DNA of 64,000 nucleotides from Massilioclostridium coli (lineage in GTDB: Bacteria > Bacillota > Clostridia > Oscillospirales > Ruminococcaceae), in assembly GCF_900095865.1 (NCBI RefSeq), contig NZ_FMIZ01000007.1:1238530-1302529 (forward strand). Direction: 5' to 3'. A model generated the notes under the pieces. The model was given only the letters and a program-made list of their open reading frames with translations. It did not search any database and was not told the DNA's origin. The stretch's first letter is position 1. Each line of letters starts with the position of its first letter. Positions 8,530 to 17,240 of the stretch are shown piece by piece. A program made the position numbers and the translations under genes.

Positions 8530-9378
8530 TTATTTGTTCAGTTGAGCGATTACTTTTTTAGTGATTTCAGCAATCAGGCTGTTATCAACGTTTGCAGCAG
8601 TGTTGGTTGGAGGTGTAGATGGGATTACAGCTGCTGGATGTCTTACCTGGCTGCCGTCTGGGTTAGCAGAGTTCACTGGTACAGCGGAACCTGGCAGAAC
8701 TTCACACTGTGGGCAACCTGGGTGTGCACCTGGTACGCCAAATTCTTTACGCAGTTCGAGCAATCTGTTAATTTGGTCACAGTCTAACTGTTGAGCGCCA
8801 CCTAATTGACGGCAGTACATGCTAACTTTTGCAAAGAATTCTGTAGATTCCATCAGGAAATATGCTTTTTCCAATGTGTTACCGATGGTCAGAGCACCAT
8901 GGTTTTTCAGCAGGAAGGAGTCATTTGTCTGAATATAAGGCATCAGAGAATCTGGAATTTCGTTTGTGGATGGGGTACCATATTCACAGATTGGAACTGT
9001 ACCTAAGAAGATAACCGCTTCTGGCATGATGAAAGTATCCAGAGGGATATTGCATACAGCGTGAGCAGTAGCTACAGGAGGATGAGCATGAACAACAGCT
9101 GTTACGTCTGGTCTTTCAGCGAACACTCTCATGTGCATTTTAACTTCGGAAGAAGGTCTGCAGTCAGCTCTACCTTCTAATTTGTTCCCTTTTGCGTCTA
9201 CTTTACAGATCATATCTGGGGTCATAAAACCTTTAGATACGCCTGTTGGTGTGCAGTAATACTCATTATCGCTGATTTTAACGGTGATGTTACCATCGTT
9301 AGCAGCAACGAAACCGTTCATGTAAATTCTTCTACCGATTTCGCAAATCTCTTTTTTGATTTCGTATCCTGATACCAT
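8530..9378 (-). CDS. Class II aldolase for fuculose-1-P / rhamnulose-1-P with C-terminal encapsulation peptide
   Basis: The 282-residue protein contains a FucA-like aldolase core (about 1-215): catalytic Glu78 in SSEVKMH, zinc ligands His97 and His99 (VHAHP) and His160 (KNHG). It cleaves the ketose 1-phosphate to dihydroxyacetone phosphate and lactaldehyde. About 60 extra C-terminal residues form a Pro/Asn-rich linker and a terminal helix (SLIAEITKKVIAQLNK), a C-terminal cargo signal. The rhamnulokinase in the operon favours rhamnulose-1-P, but such aldolases often take both sugars. Confidence 0.9.
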   Translation of the reverse strand: MVSGYEIKKEICEIGRRIYMNGFVAANDGNITVKISDNEYYCTPTGVSKGFMTPDMICKVDAKGNKLEGRADCRPSSEVKMHMRVFAERPDVTAVVHAHPPVATAHAVCNIPLDTFIMPEAVIFLGTVPICEYGTPSTNEIPDSLMPYIQTNDSFLLKNHGALTIGNTLEKAYFLMESTEFFAKVSMYCRQLGGAQQLDCDQINRLLELRKEFGVPGAHPGCPQCEVLPGSAVPVNSANPDGSQVRHPAAVIPSTPPTNTAANVDNSLIAEITKKVIAQLNK

Positions 9379-9412
9379 TTTTCATTACCTCACTTTTTCA
9401 GTTAAAGTTTTT

Positions 9413-10618
9413 TTATTTATCTTGTGCTGCTAAAGTAGCAGTATCAAGCGCAATCATATATTCCTCGTTGGTTGGAATTACCAATACTTTTACCTTTCCG
9501 CCTTCCGCAGTAACATCTGCTTCTTGGCCTCTTGGTGCGGACGCATTTTTTTCATTGTCCATTTGAATACCCAGGTAGTCCATGTTTTCACATACCCATT
9601 CCCGGACATCCGCACTGTTTTCACCTAAGCCAGCAGTAAAGACAATGCAATCCAGCCCATTCATTTCCGCTACATAGCTACCAATATGTTTTTTAATGCC
9701 GTGTACCAGAATTTTTTCCGCCAAGCGTGCTCTTTCATTTCCCTGTGCAGCGGCTTCCCTAACATTACGGGCGTCACTGGAAACACCGGATACGCCTAAC
9801 AAACCGGATTTTTTATTAATAATGGTTTCTACTTCTTCTCCACTCATTCCCAATGCATTCACCATGTATGGAAGGATGGAAGGATCGATATCACCACAGC
9901 GTGTACCCATCAGGATACCACCGTTTGGCATGAATCCCATAGAGGTATCCACTGCTTTACCGTAGTCAACAGCGGTAATGGAAGAACCATTCCCCAAGTG
10001 GCAAGTGATAATTTTCAAATCTTTGATGTCTTTACCCAACATTTCTGCTGCACGGGACGCAACATAACGATGGGAAGTTCCATGGAAGCCATAGCGACGA
10101 ATTTGATGTTCCTCATATAATTCATAAGGCAGAGGATATACATAGCTCTCTGGTTCCATTGTAGAATAAAAAGAGGTATCAAATACACCAACCTGTGGAA
10201 CACCGTCCATCAATTTACGGCAAGCCTCAATCCCTTTGATTGCAGGTGGAACGTGCAGTGGCGCCAGATTTTGAATGGAATATAAATATTCCAAATCCTC
10301 ATCTTTAATTACGGCGGATTCTTTTAATTTTTCACCACCATGGGCGATACGGTGACCAACAGCATCAATTTCATCAATGCTTTTAATCACGCCGTATGTA
10401 TCATCCTGCAACATGCTGAGTACCAACTGAATTGCTTCGTCGTGGGATTTTAAATCCACTTCTTTTTTATAATCTTCTGCGCCGCTTTTTTTATGTGTAA
10501 TTACGCCATCAATACCGATGCGTTCACATAATCCTTTGGCGAGAACATCATTTGTCTCCATATCAATAAATTGATACTTCAATGAAGAACTTCCTGAGTT
10601 AATAACCAGAATCTTCAT
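9413..10618 (-). CDS. ackA: Acetate/propionate kinase
   Basis: The protein has 401 residues from ATG 10618 (MKILVINSGSSSLKYQ, the standard family start). The frame also runs back to a TTG at 10636, which the family alignment does not support. Phosphate-binding and active-site stretches such as FDTSFY, RYGFHGTSH and HLGNGSS are intact. It makes ATP from acyl phosphate and ADP, the last step after PduL. It carries no encapsulation tail, so it probably works in the cytosol. Confidence 0.95.
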   Translation of the reverse strand: MKILVINSGSSSLKYQFIDMETNDVLAKGLCERIGIDGVITHKKSGAEDYKKEVDLKSHDEAIQLVLSMLQDDTYGVIKSIDEIDAVGHRIAHGGEKLKESAVIKDEDLEYLYSIQNLAPLHVPPAIKGIEACRKLMDGVPQVGVFDTSFYSTMEPESYVYPLPYELYEEHQIRRYGFHGTSHRYVASRAAEMLGKDIKDLKIITCHLGNGSSITAVDYGKAVDTSMGFMPNGGILMGTRCGDIDPSILPYMVNALGMSGEEVETIINKKSGLLGVSGVSSDARNVREAAAQGNERARLAEKILVHGIKKHIGSYVAEMNGLDCIVFTAGLGENSADVREWVCENMDYLGIQMDNEKNASAPRGQEADVTAEGGKVKVLVIPTNEEYMIALDTATLAAQDK

Positions 10619-10647
10619 AACTTTTATATGCCCCAATCTATGTTATA

Positions 10648-12129
10648 TTATTTACCAACGATTTCTAAGAAGCGGCTATAAGCTGCATCATAACTCGCTG
10701 CGTCTTTTACATCATATTCTTTTGGTTCAACAGAATCTTTTACAATTTTACGAGCTTCTTTCAAACCGCTAATTTCATTTAACGCAATCAGCTGAACCGC
10801 AATGTTACCAGTAGCTGTTGCTTCGATTGGACCAGCAACTACTTTTACATTACAGGAATCTGCTGTCATCTGACAAAGCAGTCTATCTTTGGTACCGCCA
10901 CCCAGCATATGAATTGTGTTATAAGTTTTGCCAGTTACTTCACGGATTGCATTGAAAGCATAACGGTATTTCATTGCCAAACTTTCGTAGATACAACGCA
11001 TGATTTCGCCACGGTTCTGAGGAACATATTGGCCGGTTCTTTCACAGAATTCCTGTACACGTTTTGGCAGGTTGCCTGGTTTTTCAAAGTCTAAGCAATC
11101 TGGATCAATAAAGCATTTGAATGGTTCACAAGCTAGTGCTTCTTTTTCCAGATCAGCAAAAGTAACTTCAAAGCCTTCCCTGATCCACTGTCTACGGGAT
11201 TCCTGGATTAGCCAAGTACCCATGATATTTTTCAGGAAACGGACTGTTCTGTCATAACCACCTTCGTTGGTTACGTTCAATTCTTCAGAAGCTTTGCTGA
11301 TAATTGGTTTATCCAATTCAGTACCAAACAGGCTCCAGGTACCACAGCTGATATAGATGAAGTCTTTTTCTTCAGAAGGAACGGATACAACAGCAGAAGC
11401 TGTGTCATGTGTACATACTGCAATTACTGGAACTTTTGGAGCGCCCAATTCTTCACAAATATCATCAGACAACATGCCATAAATGCTACCAGCGTCAATG
11501 ATTTCTGGAAGGATAGAAGTAGGAACACCCAATTTTTCCAACAGGTCATAAGTCCATTCCCCTGTATTAGGGTTCATAATCTGGGAAGTAGAAACAATAG
11601 AATATTCCGCTTTTTTCACACCTGTTAAGAAATAAGCAAACAGGTCAGGAATAAACAGCATTGTTTCTGCTCTTTCCAACAGTTCTGGTTCTTTTTGCGC
11701 AATTGTGAACAGCTGGAAAATTGTGTTGAATTTCATAATTTGAATTCCTGTTTCATTGTACACTTCTTCTTTTGGAACAACAGAAAACAGTTTTTCTGGC
11801 ATACCATCTGTACGGGAGTCACGATAATGGACAGGATTTTGCAACAGGTTGCCGTTTTTATCTAACAGGCCAAAGTCAACCCCCCAAGTGTCAATACCAA
11901 TTGCATCAAAACCGCCTGCATGGATTGCTTTGGTAATACCTGTTTTAATTTCATGGAACAAACGGAGGATATCCCAATAAAAAGTTCCATTCACCATAAC
12001 AGGGTCATTGGTAAATCTATGGATTTCTTCCATTTGGAAGGACTTACCATCAAACTCACCAATAATTGCACGACCACTGGAAGCACCGAAATCGAATGCC
12101 AGCACACGTTTTTTACCCAATATACTCAC
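10648..12129 (-). CDS. rhaB: Rhamnulokinase (FGGY family)
   Basis: At 493 residues this sugar kinase resembles RhaB more than fuculokinase: AFDFGASSGRA, GIDTWGVDFGLLD, HYRDSRT, THDTASAV, SCGTWSLFG and ITNEGG-like NVTNEGGYD. It phosphorylates L-rhamnulose (possibly L-fuculose) on O-1. It is the first gene of the operon. The start is uncertain: GTG at 12129 is only two bases from AAGGAG, while TTG at 12120 (MGKKRVLAFD) is eleven bases from it and fits the family start better. Isomerase genes are not in the window. Confidence 0.92.
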   Translation of the reverse strand: MSILGKKRVLAFDFGASSGRAIIGEFDGKSFQMEEIHRFTNDPVMVNGTFYWDILRLFHEIKTGITKAIHAGGFDAIGIDTWGVDFGLLDKNGNLLQNPVHYRDSRTDGMPEKLFSVVPKEEVYNETGIQIMKFNTIFQLFTIAQKEPELLERAETMLFIPDLFAYFLTGVKKAEYSIVSTSQIMNPNTGEWTYDLLEKLGVPTSILPEIIDAGSIYGMLSDDICEELGAPKVPVIAVCTHDTASAVVSVPSEEKDFIYISCGTWSLFGTELDKPIISKASEELNVTNEGGYDRTVRFLKNIMGTWLIQESRRQWIREGFEVTFADLEKEALACEPFKCFIDPDCLDFEKPGNLPKRVQEFCERTGQYVPQNRGEIMRCIYESLAMKYRYAFNAIREVTGKTYNTIHMLGGGTKDRLLCQMTADSCNVKVVAGPIEATATGNIAVQLIALNEISGLKEARKIVKDSVEPKEYDVKDAASYDAAYSRFLEIVGK

Positions 12130-12153
12130 ATCTCCTTTAAATATGTTATCTTA

Positions 12154-12173
12154 ATACTGTATAAATACAGTAT
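12154..12173. promoter_or_regulatory. Palindromic operator-like site in the rhaB leader
   Basis: ATACTGTAT-AA-ATACAGTAT is a 9-bp perfect inverted repeat with a two-base centre, 25 bases upstream of the rhaB start. Its size and position suit a dimeric repressor or activator. The binding protein is not known from sequence. Confidence 0.55.
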
Positions 12174-12188
12174 AGGAATCAAAAATAA

Positions 12189-12232
12189 AATTTAGCACAA
12201 ATGGGCGGATGATAGTACATTTGTGTTAAATT
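12189..12232. promoter_or_regulatory. Long inverted repeat upstream of the BMC operon
   Basis: AATTTAGCACAAATG (12189-12203) and CATTTGTGTTAAATT (12218-12232) pair over 15 bases with one mismatch around a 14-base spacer. It lies 60-100 bases upstream of rhaB, where the operon promoter should be. The long spacer suits two bound dimers or an activator. I infer control of the BMC operon. Confidence 0.55.
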
Positions 12233-12270
12233 CACCACAGAAATGTCCATATCAATCAACCGCCTTTCTA

Positions 12271-12281
12271 ATTTATGATTA
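12271..12281. promoter_or_regulatory. Inverted copy of the TAATCATAAAT motif
   Basis: ATTTATGATTA is the exact reverse complement of the 11-bp repeat at 12393-12413. The two sites face each other across 111 bases of the divergent promoter region and might be bridged by the DeoR-family regulator (inference). Confidence 0.4.
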
Positions 12282-12392
12282 AAATTGATTGCTTTTTTCC
12301 CGATAATTTGCTACCATTATTATATAGGAAAATCCTTGTTGTGTCTATATCTGGCGTAAATTTAGATTAATGCACACCAATAGGGGTAAATT

Positions 12393-12419
12393 TAATCATA
12401 AATAATCATAAATAATCAA
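12393..12419. promoter_or_regulatory. Helically phased TAATCATAAAT repeats before the DeoR-family gene
   Basis: Two full copies of TAATCATAAAT (12393-12403, 12403-12413) and a partial third (TAATCAA, 12413-12419) repeat every 10 bp, so all lie on one face of the DNA. They are 60-85 bases upstream of the regulator's start codon, a plausible autoregulatory operator. Confidence 0.45.
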
Positions 12420-12477
12420 CCTTAATAAAACACAACTGATTTTAAGGATATTACAAAAATAATAACGGGAGAAAATT

Positions 12478-13236
12478 ATGCTACCATTACAAAGACAAAA
12501 TGATATTTTAGAAATTTTATCCAAACAGCATGTTGCCTCTGTGGAAGACCTCTGCAAACAGCTTTATTCCAGTGGTGCGACGATCCGCAGGGATTTAAAA
12601 AAACTGGAAGCAGATGGGCTAATTAAACGAACTCACGGTGGCGCTGCCATTATTGAGAGCACTACATCAGAATTTCCCCTTGCCTTACGAGAAAGTGAAA
12701 ACATGGAGCAAAAAGACATGATTGCTCAAAAAGCGCTCCGGTATATCCGAAATGGACAAACCATTTTTTTAGATTCCAGTAGTACAGTTTGCCGGTTAGC
12801 CCGCTACCTGAAAAACTATTCGGATATTACAGTAGTAACCAATGGCATCCGTGTAGCGGATATCCTGGCAGATTACAAAGGGGTAAAGGTTTACTGTGCT
12901 GGAGGGATGGTTCGACAAAATGCCAAATCCATTGTTGGGTCTGCTGCCTGTGAATTCATCTCCCATTTCCATGCCGACTTGGCTTTTATGTCCAGTAGAG
13001 GAATTGACCTAACCATTGGAGCAACTGTCCCTTCGGAAGATGAAGCTAATATCAAAAGAGCTTTTATTAACAGTACCAAACGGCCCATTTTATTGTTTGA
13101 CTCCAGCAAACTGGATACCCAATATTTTTGTAGAATTTGCCATTTAAATCAGTTTTGGCAGCTGATCTGCGATATTGAACTTCCAAAAAAATATCAGGAT
13201 TTACAATACCAAACAGAACAAAATACCCTAATTTAG
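12478..13236 (+). CDS. DeoR-family transcriptional regulator of the BMC/rhamnose operon
   Basis: The 252-residue protein has an N-terminal DeoR winged helix (LPLQRQNDILEIL, then SGATIRRDLKKLEADGLIKRTHGGA) and a C-terminal sugar-phosphate sensing domain (VTNGIRVADIL, GGMVRQNAKSIVG, DSSK). It is divergent from the 12-kb BMC operon, with repeat-rich DNA between, so control of that operon by a phosphorylated sugar intermediate is likely. The start is ATG with GGGAGAAAA upstream. It ends with an unusual Gln/Tyr-rich stretch. Confidence 0.92.
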   Translation: MLPLQRQNDILEILSKQHVASVEDLCKQLYSSGATIRRDLKKLEADGLIKRTHGGAAIIESTTSEFPLALRESENMEQKDMIAQKALRYIRNGQTIFLDSSSTVCRLARYLKNYSDITVVTNGIRVADILADYKGVKVYCAGGMVRQNAKSIVGSAACEFISHFHADLAFMSSRGIDLTIGATVPSEDEANIKRAFINSTKRPILLFDSSKLDTQYFCRICHLNQFWQLICDIELPKKYQDLQYQTEQNTLI

Positions 13237-13666
13237 TTCTATTTAACATATAAATTTTAACTGAAAATCAGAAAAATATCAAGTGATTTCTCGATTTTTG
13301 AAAACTTATTCACACAATATGGCACTATCCACAGTTCAAAACGGATCTTTTGTGTAAATTGCAGTATTGATTCCTAATTTATAGAATAAATTGGGTTATT
13401 CCTTATCTAATATACTAGATATAGTACCACAATTTTAATAAATAATTTGTGTTACTTTTATCCCCTATTATCATAATAGGATTTTTATTATTTTTCAACG
13501 TGTTTTTGTTTCCACTAAAGTAAAATTACCCCAATTTAATCAGATTCACTACAACTAAGTATAAATATTTTTAATCATGAAAAGTTACTAAAAAATTTCT
13601 TTTACCACATTGTATGCCTATCCTGACTATTACAGATAATAACCCATTATTTTTGTGCTTGTTATT
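13237..13666. other. AT-rich gap between regulator and kdpE
   Basis: No gene is seen here. The sequence is very AT-rich. A tight CCTATTAT/ATAATAGG hairpin followed by ATTTTTATTATTTTT at 13464-13495 could terminate the regulator transcript on the plus strand. Confidence 0.5.
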
Positions 13667-13706
13667 AAAAAACCTCTTTCCTTGTGTTCACAAAGAAGGA
13701 GGTTTT
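13667..13706. terminator. Bidirectional terminator between deoR-type gene and kdpE
   Basis: AAAAACCTC and GGAGGTTTTT arms, extended by CTTGTG/CACAAAG, form a long stem with A and T runs on the two sides. It lies six bases beyond the kdpE stop and can also stop plus-strand transcription. Confidence 0.8.
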
Positions 13707-13711
13707 TCTCT

Positions 13712-14422
13712 TTATTCTTCTGAAGAAATACGTAACATCCGGTATCCTACTCCAACATGAGTTTGAATATATTTTGGATTACTGGTATTCTGCTCAATTT
13801 TTTTGCGCAATGTCGCCATAAATACCCGCAAAGATGGAATATCACTTTCCAAAGTACTGCCCCAAACTTCTTTTAGAATAAATTTGTGGGTCAACACTTT
13901 ACCAATATTACGCGCTAATAAACAAAGCAGTTTATATTCTATTGGGGTAAGGTGCAGCTCTTTCCCATCAATATAAGCACAGCCAGAAGCAAAGTCTATT
14001 TTCAAGCCACCATTTACAAAAATAGACTTTTCTTGTTCCGCAATACTATTGGTATAACTAATACGACGTAATGTTACACGAAGACGCGCCAATAATTCTT
14101 GTACACTAAAAGGCTTTGTCAAATAATCATCCGCACCAGCATCCAAAGCATCAATTTTGTCCTGATCCTCGCTGCGAGCACTAATCACAATAATGGGTAC
14201 ATTGGACCATGTACGGATTTTTTTAATCACATCAACCCCATCAATATCTGGTAATCCCAAATCCAGCAGGATAATATCAGGGTGTTGAGAAACCGCTTCC
14301 ATCAATGCCTGGTTTCCGTTCACTGCAGTATGATATTTATAGTCTTGAGTTTCCAAGGTCGTTGTAATTAAGTTGCGGACAGCATGATCATCTTCCACAA
14401 CCAATAAAAATGGTTTATTCAT
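13712..14422 (-). CDS. kdpE: KdpE-like OmpR-family response regulator
   Basis: A 236-residue two-domain regulator: receiver domain (acidic VVEDD, phospho-acceptor Asp in LLDLGLPDIDG near residue 54, Lys in YLTKPFS) and a winged-helix DNA-binding domain with LTPIEYKLLCLLARNIGKVLTH and the KdpE-like end VGVGYRML. Its start overlaps the kdpD stop by eight bases, indicating translational coupling. No kdpFABC pump genes are nearby, so its target is unknown. Confidence 0.93.
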   Translation of the reverse strand: MNKPFLLVVEDDHAVRNLITTTLETQDYKYHTAVNGNQALMEAVSQHPDIILLDLGLPDIDGVDVIKKIRTWSNVPIIVISARSEDQDKIDALDAGADDYLTKPFSVQELLARLRVTLRRISYTNSIAEQEKSIFVNGGLKIDFASGCAYIDGKELHLTPIEYKLLCLLARNIGKVLTHKFILKEVWGSTLESDIPSLRVFMATLRKKIEQNTSNPKYIQTHVGVGYRMLRISSEE

Positions 14423-17114
14423 GAATGGTTACCTCCTCAGCCGGTAGTGTAAATTGGAATATTGCACCATGAGGGTGATTATCTTTTACACAAATATCCC
14501 CTCCATGAGCATTGATAATGGATTTGCATAATGCTAAACCAAGGCCAAGGCCTCGCCTGCTATCCGCCACTCCTTTATGGGTAGTATAGAACATTTCAAA
14601 TAAATTCACCTTTTCGTTATCAGGAATTCCATTACCGTCATCGGCAATGGATACTTCTACCCATTTTCCTTTTTTCTTGACTGAAACCGTAATGTGAGAG
14701 CCTTCTGGTGTATATTTAATCGCATTATCAATTATATTGATAAATACTTGAATCATGAGACGGGAATCCATTCGCGCCATAATCAAATCATCTTCCATTT
14801 CCACGCGGATATGATGTTTTACACTTTCTCGGTTAATATGGCGAAGAGATTCTGTAATTACTTCTTCCAGCAACTCTACTTCAGAGCGGATATTCATACT
14901 GCCATCCTCAATTCTAGTAACAGAGAGCAAATTTTCGACCAAATTAAACAGCCACATAGAGTCATCATAAATATCTGTATATAATTGCATCCTTTTATCT
15001 TTGTCCAAAGAATCCGCACTAGACATCAACATGCCTGCATTACCAGAAATACTGGTTAATGGCGTCCTTAAATCGTGGGAAATGGAACGCAGTAAATTGG
15101 CACGCAGTTGTTCTTGCTGCGCCTTCATAGCAGCCTGCTTTTTGGTTTCATTTAAATATTCCTGATCCAAGGCAAGGCCACATTCACCAAGCATGGAAAT
15201 CAGTAGGCTGTTTTCAAAAGAATCCAGTTCGTCATGGTTCAATACAACTGCTACCACACCATACACTTGTTCTTTTCCCCGAACCGCCATGTAAAGGGAT
15301 TTTGCTCCTGGTAGAGTATTAGTTGTTGCACCTGCATGTTTATTGTTTTTAAACACCCACTTCGCTACCGCTTGCTCCTCATGAGTGGTATATTGTAAAA
15401 TATCCTCCTCATATTCAGAACGACAAAAAACAGCTGGTGGACGGAGAGAATTGTTTTCCCTGCCATAAAAGATAATATTGCGGTCTAATAATTTAATCAA
15501 CTGGTTTGCGGTTTCACAGATAATTTCACTTTTCGTATTCGCCTGTTGTAATTTCTGATTCGTTTCCAATAAAATAGAGGTACGATATGCCCTTCTCGCA
15601 ACTTGTCTTGCCTGGTCTTTTAATTTCATAGTCAACGTACCTGTAATAAACGCCGCAATAAACATTACCACAAAAGTCACTGGATATTCTGCCCCATTTG
15701 CGGAAAAGGTAAACCTGGGTTCTGTAAACAAAAAATTAAAGACAAGTACACTAAACAGCGCTGAAACTAGACTATATACGATATTTGAGGTAATAATCGA
15801 GGTTAATAGTACACCTAAAATATAAATAGTAATAATATTGGCTTCACTAAATCCCAATTCAAAAAATCCCAAACAAATCAATGTTACTATGATCAATACA
15901 CCCAATGCTTTTACCGTATCTTTGACAGAAAAAGTGTACTGATGTTTCTGTAGAAAATTCATTTTTCGGTAAGGGTGCGTATGTTTATCTGGAATAATAT
16001 AAATATCCAGATTAGGCGCCATTTGAGTTAAACGGTCAGCAAAAGAAGGTTTTGGAAATAAAAGATTTTTTTTGGCGTTGGTGCGTCCTAGTACAATTTT
16101 AGAAACGCCGGATAACCGTGCGAATTCCGCAATCTGCGCGGGAATATCCTCTCCATATACTGTGGCGATTTTTGCCCCTAACTGTTCTGCCAATTTCAGG
16201 TTATTCCGCAACATCATCCGGTCTGCATCGTTCATATTCACAAAATCCGGCGTTTCAACAAATAATGCGGTAAACATTCCTTTAAATGCGCTTGCCATAC
16301 GGGCCGCTGTCCGGATTACCTTCGCATTGGAAGGGGCAGCAGATAAACAGATTAGAATATGTTCTTCTGTATAGGAAGTTGATTTTTTCTTCTTTTTTTC
16401 AGAAACCCTATTGACCCGGTCAGCAGTACGGCGGAGGGCAATTTCCCGCAAGGAAATTAGATTTTCCACTGTAAAGAAATTATCTAACGCCTTTTGAGCT
16501 TGCTGCTCTCGATAAATTTTTCCATTATTTAAACGGGAAATTAGGTCCTCCGGTTCAATATCCACCAATTCTACTTGGTCTGCATTGTCAAATACAGAAT
16601 CAGGGATACGCTCCCGTACTGTAACGCCAGTAATAGATGCAACAATATCATTCAGGCTTTCCAGATGCTGCACATTTACGGTGGTATATACATCTATACC
16701 TGCTGTAAGCAGTTCATTAATATCCTGATAACGCTTGATATGCCGGCACTCATCCGCATTACTATGCGCTAATTCATCCACTAAAATAAGCTGTGGATGA
16801 CGTTTTAACGCTCCATCCAGGTCAAACTCATTTAACACAATTCCTTTATGGTGAGCTTTTAAAGGAGGTAAAACCTCCAATCCGTCCAGCAATGCTAGAG
16901 TTTCTGGACGTACATGGGGTTCAATATAGCCCGCAACTACATCAACCCCTTTTTTCTTTGCTTGGTGGGCAGCTTCCAACATGGCATAGGTTTTCCCCAC
17001 ACCAGCCGCATAACCAAAAAATATTTTTAGTCTTCCTCTTTTATGGGCGCTTTGTTCCTGTTCCTTTTTTATTTGGCCCAGCAACAACTCTGGGTCCGGT
17101 CTTTGATCCATCAT
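14415..17114 (-). CDS. kdpD: KdpD-like sensor histidine kinase
   Basis: This protein of about 900 residues has the full KdpD layout: N-terminal KdpD domain with Walker A (GYAAGVGKTYAML), UspA-like domain (about 255-375), four membrane helices (about 400-500), GAF-like region, HisKA with the phospho-accepting His in SISHDLRTPLTS, and an ATPase domain (NIIDNAIKYT, ADDGNGIP, GLGLGLALC). It may begin at ATG 17114 or 17111, with GGAGGAG about 12 bases upstream; the frame extends to 17135 without a binding site. KdpD senses K+ and osmotic stress. Confidence 0.93.
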   Translation of the reverse strand: MMDQRPDPELLLGQIKKEQEQSAHKRGRLKIFFGYAAGVGKTYAMLEAAHQAKKKGVDVVAGYIEPHVRPETLALLDGLEVLPPLKAHHKGIVLNEFDLDGALKRHPQLILVDELAHSNADECRHIKRYQDINELLTAGIDVYTTVNVQHLESLNDIVASITGVTVRERIPDSVFDNADQVELVDIEPEDLISRLNNGKIYREQQAQKALDNFFTVENLISLREIALRRTADRVNRVSEKKKKKSTSYTEEHILICLSAAPSNAKVIRTAARMASAFKGMFTALFVETPDFVNMNDADRMMLRNNLKLAEQLGAKIATVYGEDIPAQIAEFARLSGVSKIVLGRTNAKKNLLFPKPSFADRLTQMAPNLDIYIIPDKHTHPYRKMNFLQKHQYTFSVKDTVKALGVLIIVTLICLGFFELGFSEANIITIYILGVLLTSIITSNIVYSLVSALFSVLVFNFLFTEPRFTFSANGAEYPVTFVVMFIAAFITGTLTMKLKDQARQVARRAYRTSILLETNQKLQQANTKSEIICETANQLIKLLDRNIIFYGRENNSLRPPAVFCRSEYEEDILQYTTHEEQAVAKWVFKNNKHAGATTNTLPGAKSLYMAVRGKEQVYGVVAVVLNHDELDSFENSLLISMLGECGLALDQEYLNETKKQAAMKAQQEQLRANLLRSISHDLRTPLTSISGNAGMLMSSADSLDKDKRMQLYTDIYDDSMWLFNLVENLLSVTRIEDGSMNIRSEVELLEEVITESLRHINRESVKHHIRVEMEDDLIMARMDSRLMIQVFINIIDNAIKYTPEGSHITVSVKKKGKWVEVSIADDGNGIPDNEKVNLFEMFYTTHKGVADSRRGLGLGLALCKSIINAHGGDICVKDNHPHGAIFQFTLPAEEVTIHE

Positions 17115-17156
17115 AAGGAATAAGATCTCCTCCATTTTTATTGTTTCTTATTTTCT

Positions 17157-17165
17157 ATTATAGCA
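17157..17165 (-). promoter_or_regulatory. Extended -10 promoter for kdpDE
   Basis: On the minus strand TGC-TATAAT forms an extended -10 element 43 bases upstream of the kdpD ATG. No good -35 box is present, as is usual for this promoter type. Confidence 0.5.
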
Positions 17166-17240
17166 GATAATCCTTGTTGCTATATTAGAATTTTATTAAG
17201 AACAGGAAGTTTGTATTAAGATAATATAAAGACTTTCCTT

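Noticed and set aside
10619-10636. Upstream TTG start of acetate kinase
   Set aside because: The extra six codons precede the family's standard MKILVINSGSSS start.
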